Origin: Myxococcales bacterium
GTDB taxonomy: Bacteria; Myxococcota_A; Bradymonadia; Bradymonadales; GCA-2716585
DNA: 64,000 nt
Assembly: GCA_002716585.1 (NCBI GenBank)
Contig: PBBL01000047.1
Location: 149,314 to 213,313 of the forward strand
Reading direction: 5' to 3'
The position numbers were made by a program, and so were the translations under genes. Below the pieces are notes generated by a model, which was given only the letters and a program-made list of their open reading frames with translations, ran no database searches and was not told the origin of the DNA. Shown here piece after piece: positions 63,205 through 64,000 of the stretch; position 1 is the first letter of the stretch, and each line of letters opens with the position of its first letter.

Positions 63205-64000
63205 CTACGCCTTGCGTAGGAGGATGGCCAGGAAGAACGGGGCTCCAATGAGCGCGGTCAGGACCCCGACGGGGATCTCAGCCGGGGCGATCACCGTGCG
63301 GGCCACCGCGTCGCACACCATCATCAGCGCCGCGCCGCCCAGGAGGCTGGCGGGCAGCAGCTCCCGGTGGCGCGCGCCGACGAGGCGGCGCATCGCGTGG
63401 GGCACGATCAGCCCGACGAACCCGATCGGGCCGGTGAAGGCGAGCACCGCCGCCGTCATCAGCGACGCCGCGGTGAGCAGGGTCACCCGCGCGGAGCGGA
63501 CCTCGACCCCCCGCGAGGCGGCCAGCAGGTCGCCGGTCAGGAGCTGATCGAGCACGGCGGCTTGCGTAAACACCCAGAGCGCCCCCAACGCCACCAGCGG
63601 CCCCGCCTGAAGCAACGGGCCGTAGCCCACCGTGTCGAGCCCGCCCATCATCCAGCGCACCATGCGGTTGGTGTCGGTGAAGTCGCTCAGGTACTGCACC
63701 AGGAGGATCACCGCTGAGCAGAGGAAGCTCAGGGTTACGCCCGCGAGCAGCAGCGTCGCGGTGTCCAGCCGCGGGCCGCGCGCCCGCACCATCCCTAGCA
63801 CGAGCGCGAGCACCGCGAGCGCGCCGATAAACGCCGCCAGCGGCAGCGGGCTGATCCCCAGGATCGCGCCGCCCAGCCCCAGGTGGATCACCACCACCGC
63901 CCCCAGGCTCGCCCCCGAGGCGACGCCGAGGGTGAACGGCGTCGCCAGGTCGTTGCGCAGCAGCGCCTGGAACACGACCCCGGCGACGGCGAGCGCGCCG
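63205..64000 (-). CDS. FecCD/BtuC-family ABC transporter permease (partial)
   Basis: The 3' portion of a permease gene that runs out of the window; at least 265 residues are present. Hydrophobic segments recur about every 30 residues. Family motifs include FTLGVASGASLGAVV, LAGVTLSFLCSAVILLVQY, VRWMMGGL, LLAASRGVEVRSA, FTGPIGFVGLIVPHAMRR and AEIPVGVLTALIGAPFFLAILLRK. Such permeases import iron siderophores, haem or vitamin B12; which applies cannot be told from the permease alone. The ATPase and binding-protein genes are not seen. Confidence 0.9.
   Translation of the reverse strand, partial: GALAVAGVVFQALLRNDLATPFTLGVASGASLGAVVVIHLGLGGAILGISPLPLAAFIGALAVLALVLGMVRARGPRLDTATLLLAGVTLSFLCSAVILLVQYLSDFTDTNRMVRWMMGGLDTVGYGPLLQAGPLVALGALWVFTQAAVLDQLLTGDLLAASRGVEVRSARVTLLTAASLMTAAVLAFTGPIGFVGLIVPHAMRRLVGARHRELLPASLLGGAALMMVCDAVARTVIAPAEIPVGVLTALIGAPFFLAILLRKA

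Overview
The window is GC-rich DNA, densely coded on both strands, from a Gram-negative bacterium. It makes Kdo and exports LPS (kdsB, kdsA, lptA, lptB). Several traits point to Myxococcota, Bradymonadota or a related former deltaproteobacterial lineage: a MYXO-CTERM-like tail on a TPR protein, a very large Ser/Thr kinase fused to a sigma-54 activator, and many lipoproteins and TPR proteins. This placement rests on gene content and style, not on a computed phylogeny. I saw no rRNA, tRNA, CRISPR array or insertion sequence.

Layout. 1-9461: a partial unknown gene, a divergent sigma-70-like factor, a small secreted protein followed by a 27-residue repeat peptide (minus strand), and the 1960-residue kinase/sigma-54 activator. 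9469-13271: a pair of ArsA/Get3-like ATPases facing a MYXO-CTERM-type TPR protein. 13562-25674: a RiPP-like locus with a PqqD-type chaperone, a 2273-residue repeat lipoprotein, a 57-residue Gly/Tyr/Cys-tailed candidate precursor, an HprK-like P-loop protein, a radical SAM/SPASM enzyme and a signal-peptidase-like protease. miaE and a glycosyltransferase lie on the opposite strand inside it. 25729-34552: larB, larC, two sensor-kinase genes, a LarA-family enzyme with intact catalytic residues, and a double AAA ATPase, in one tightly packed run. 34569-40618: a cytidylyltransferase/CDP-alcohol phosphotransferase pair and a MoxR cluster. 40696-49670: uvrC, a GatB/YqeY-like gene, two unknown genes, gyrB, fabH and another unknown gene.

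49660-64000 (minus strand) is envelope and nitrogen-regulation housekeeping. Read 5' to 3' it runs: ABC permease (cut by the window end), aminotransferase, pentapeptide-repeat protein, kdsB, pyrG, kdsA, lptA, lptB, rpoN, hpf, rapZ, a short PEP-enzyme-I-like protein, and a DUF255 thioredoxin-fold protein. The order lptA-lptB-rpoN-hpf-rapZ matches the familiar proteobacterial rpoN neighbourhood, but ptsN and npr are absent and the EI-like protein lacks the HPr-binding part.

How the parts may work together. RpoN could serve the sigma-54 activator encoded at 3579. The PqqD, precursor, kinase, radical SAM and protease genes could make and mature a modified peptide. The lar genes should supply and use the nickel-pincer cofactor, although no larE is in the window. 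The most novel items are the RiPP-like locus, the 27-residue repeat peptide whose motif recurs at the C-terminus of its secreted neighbour, and the lar operon interrupted by two sensor-kinase genes.
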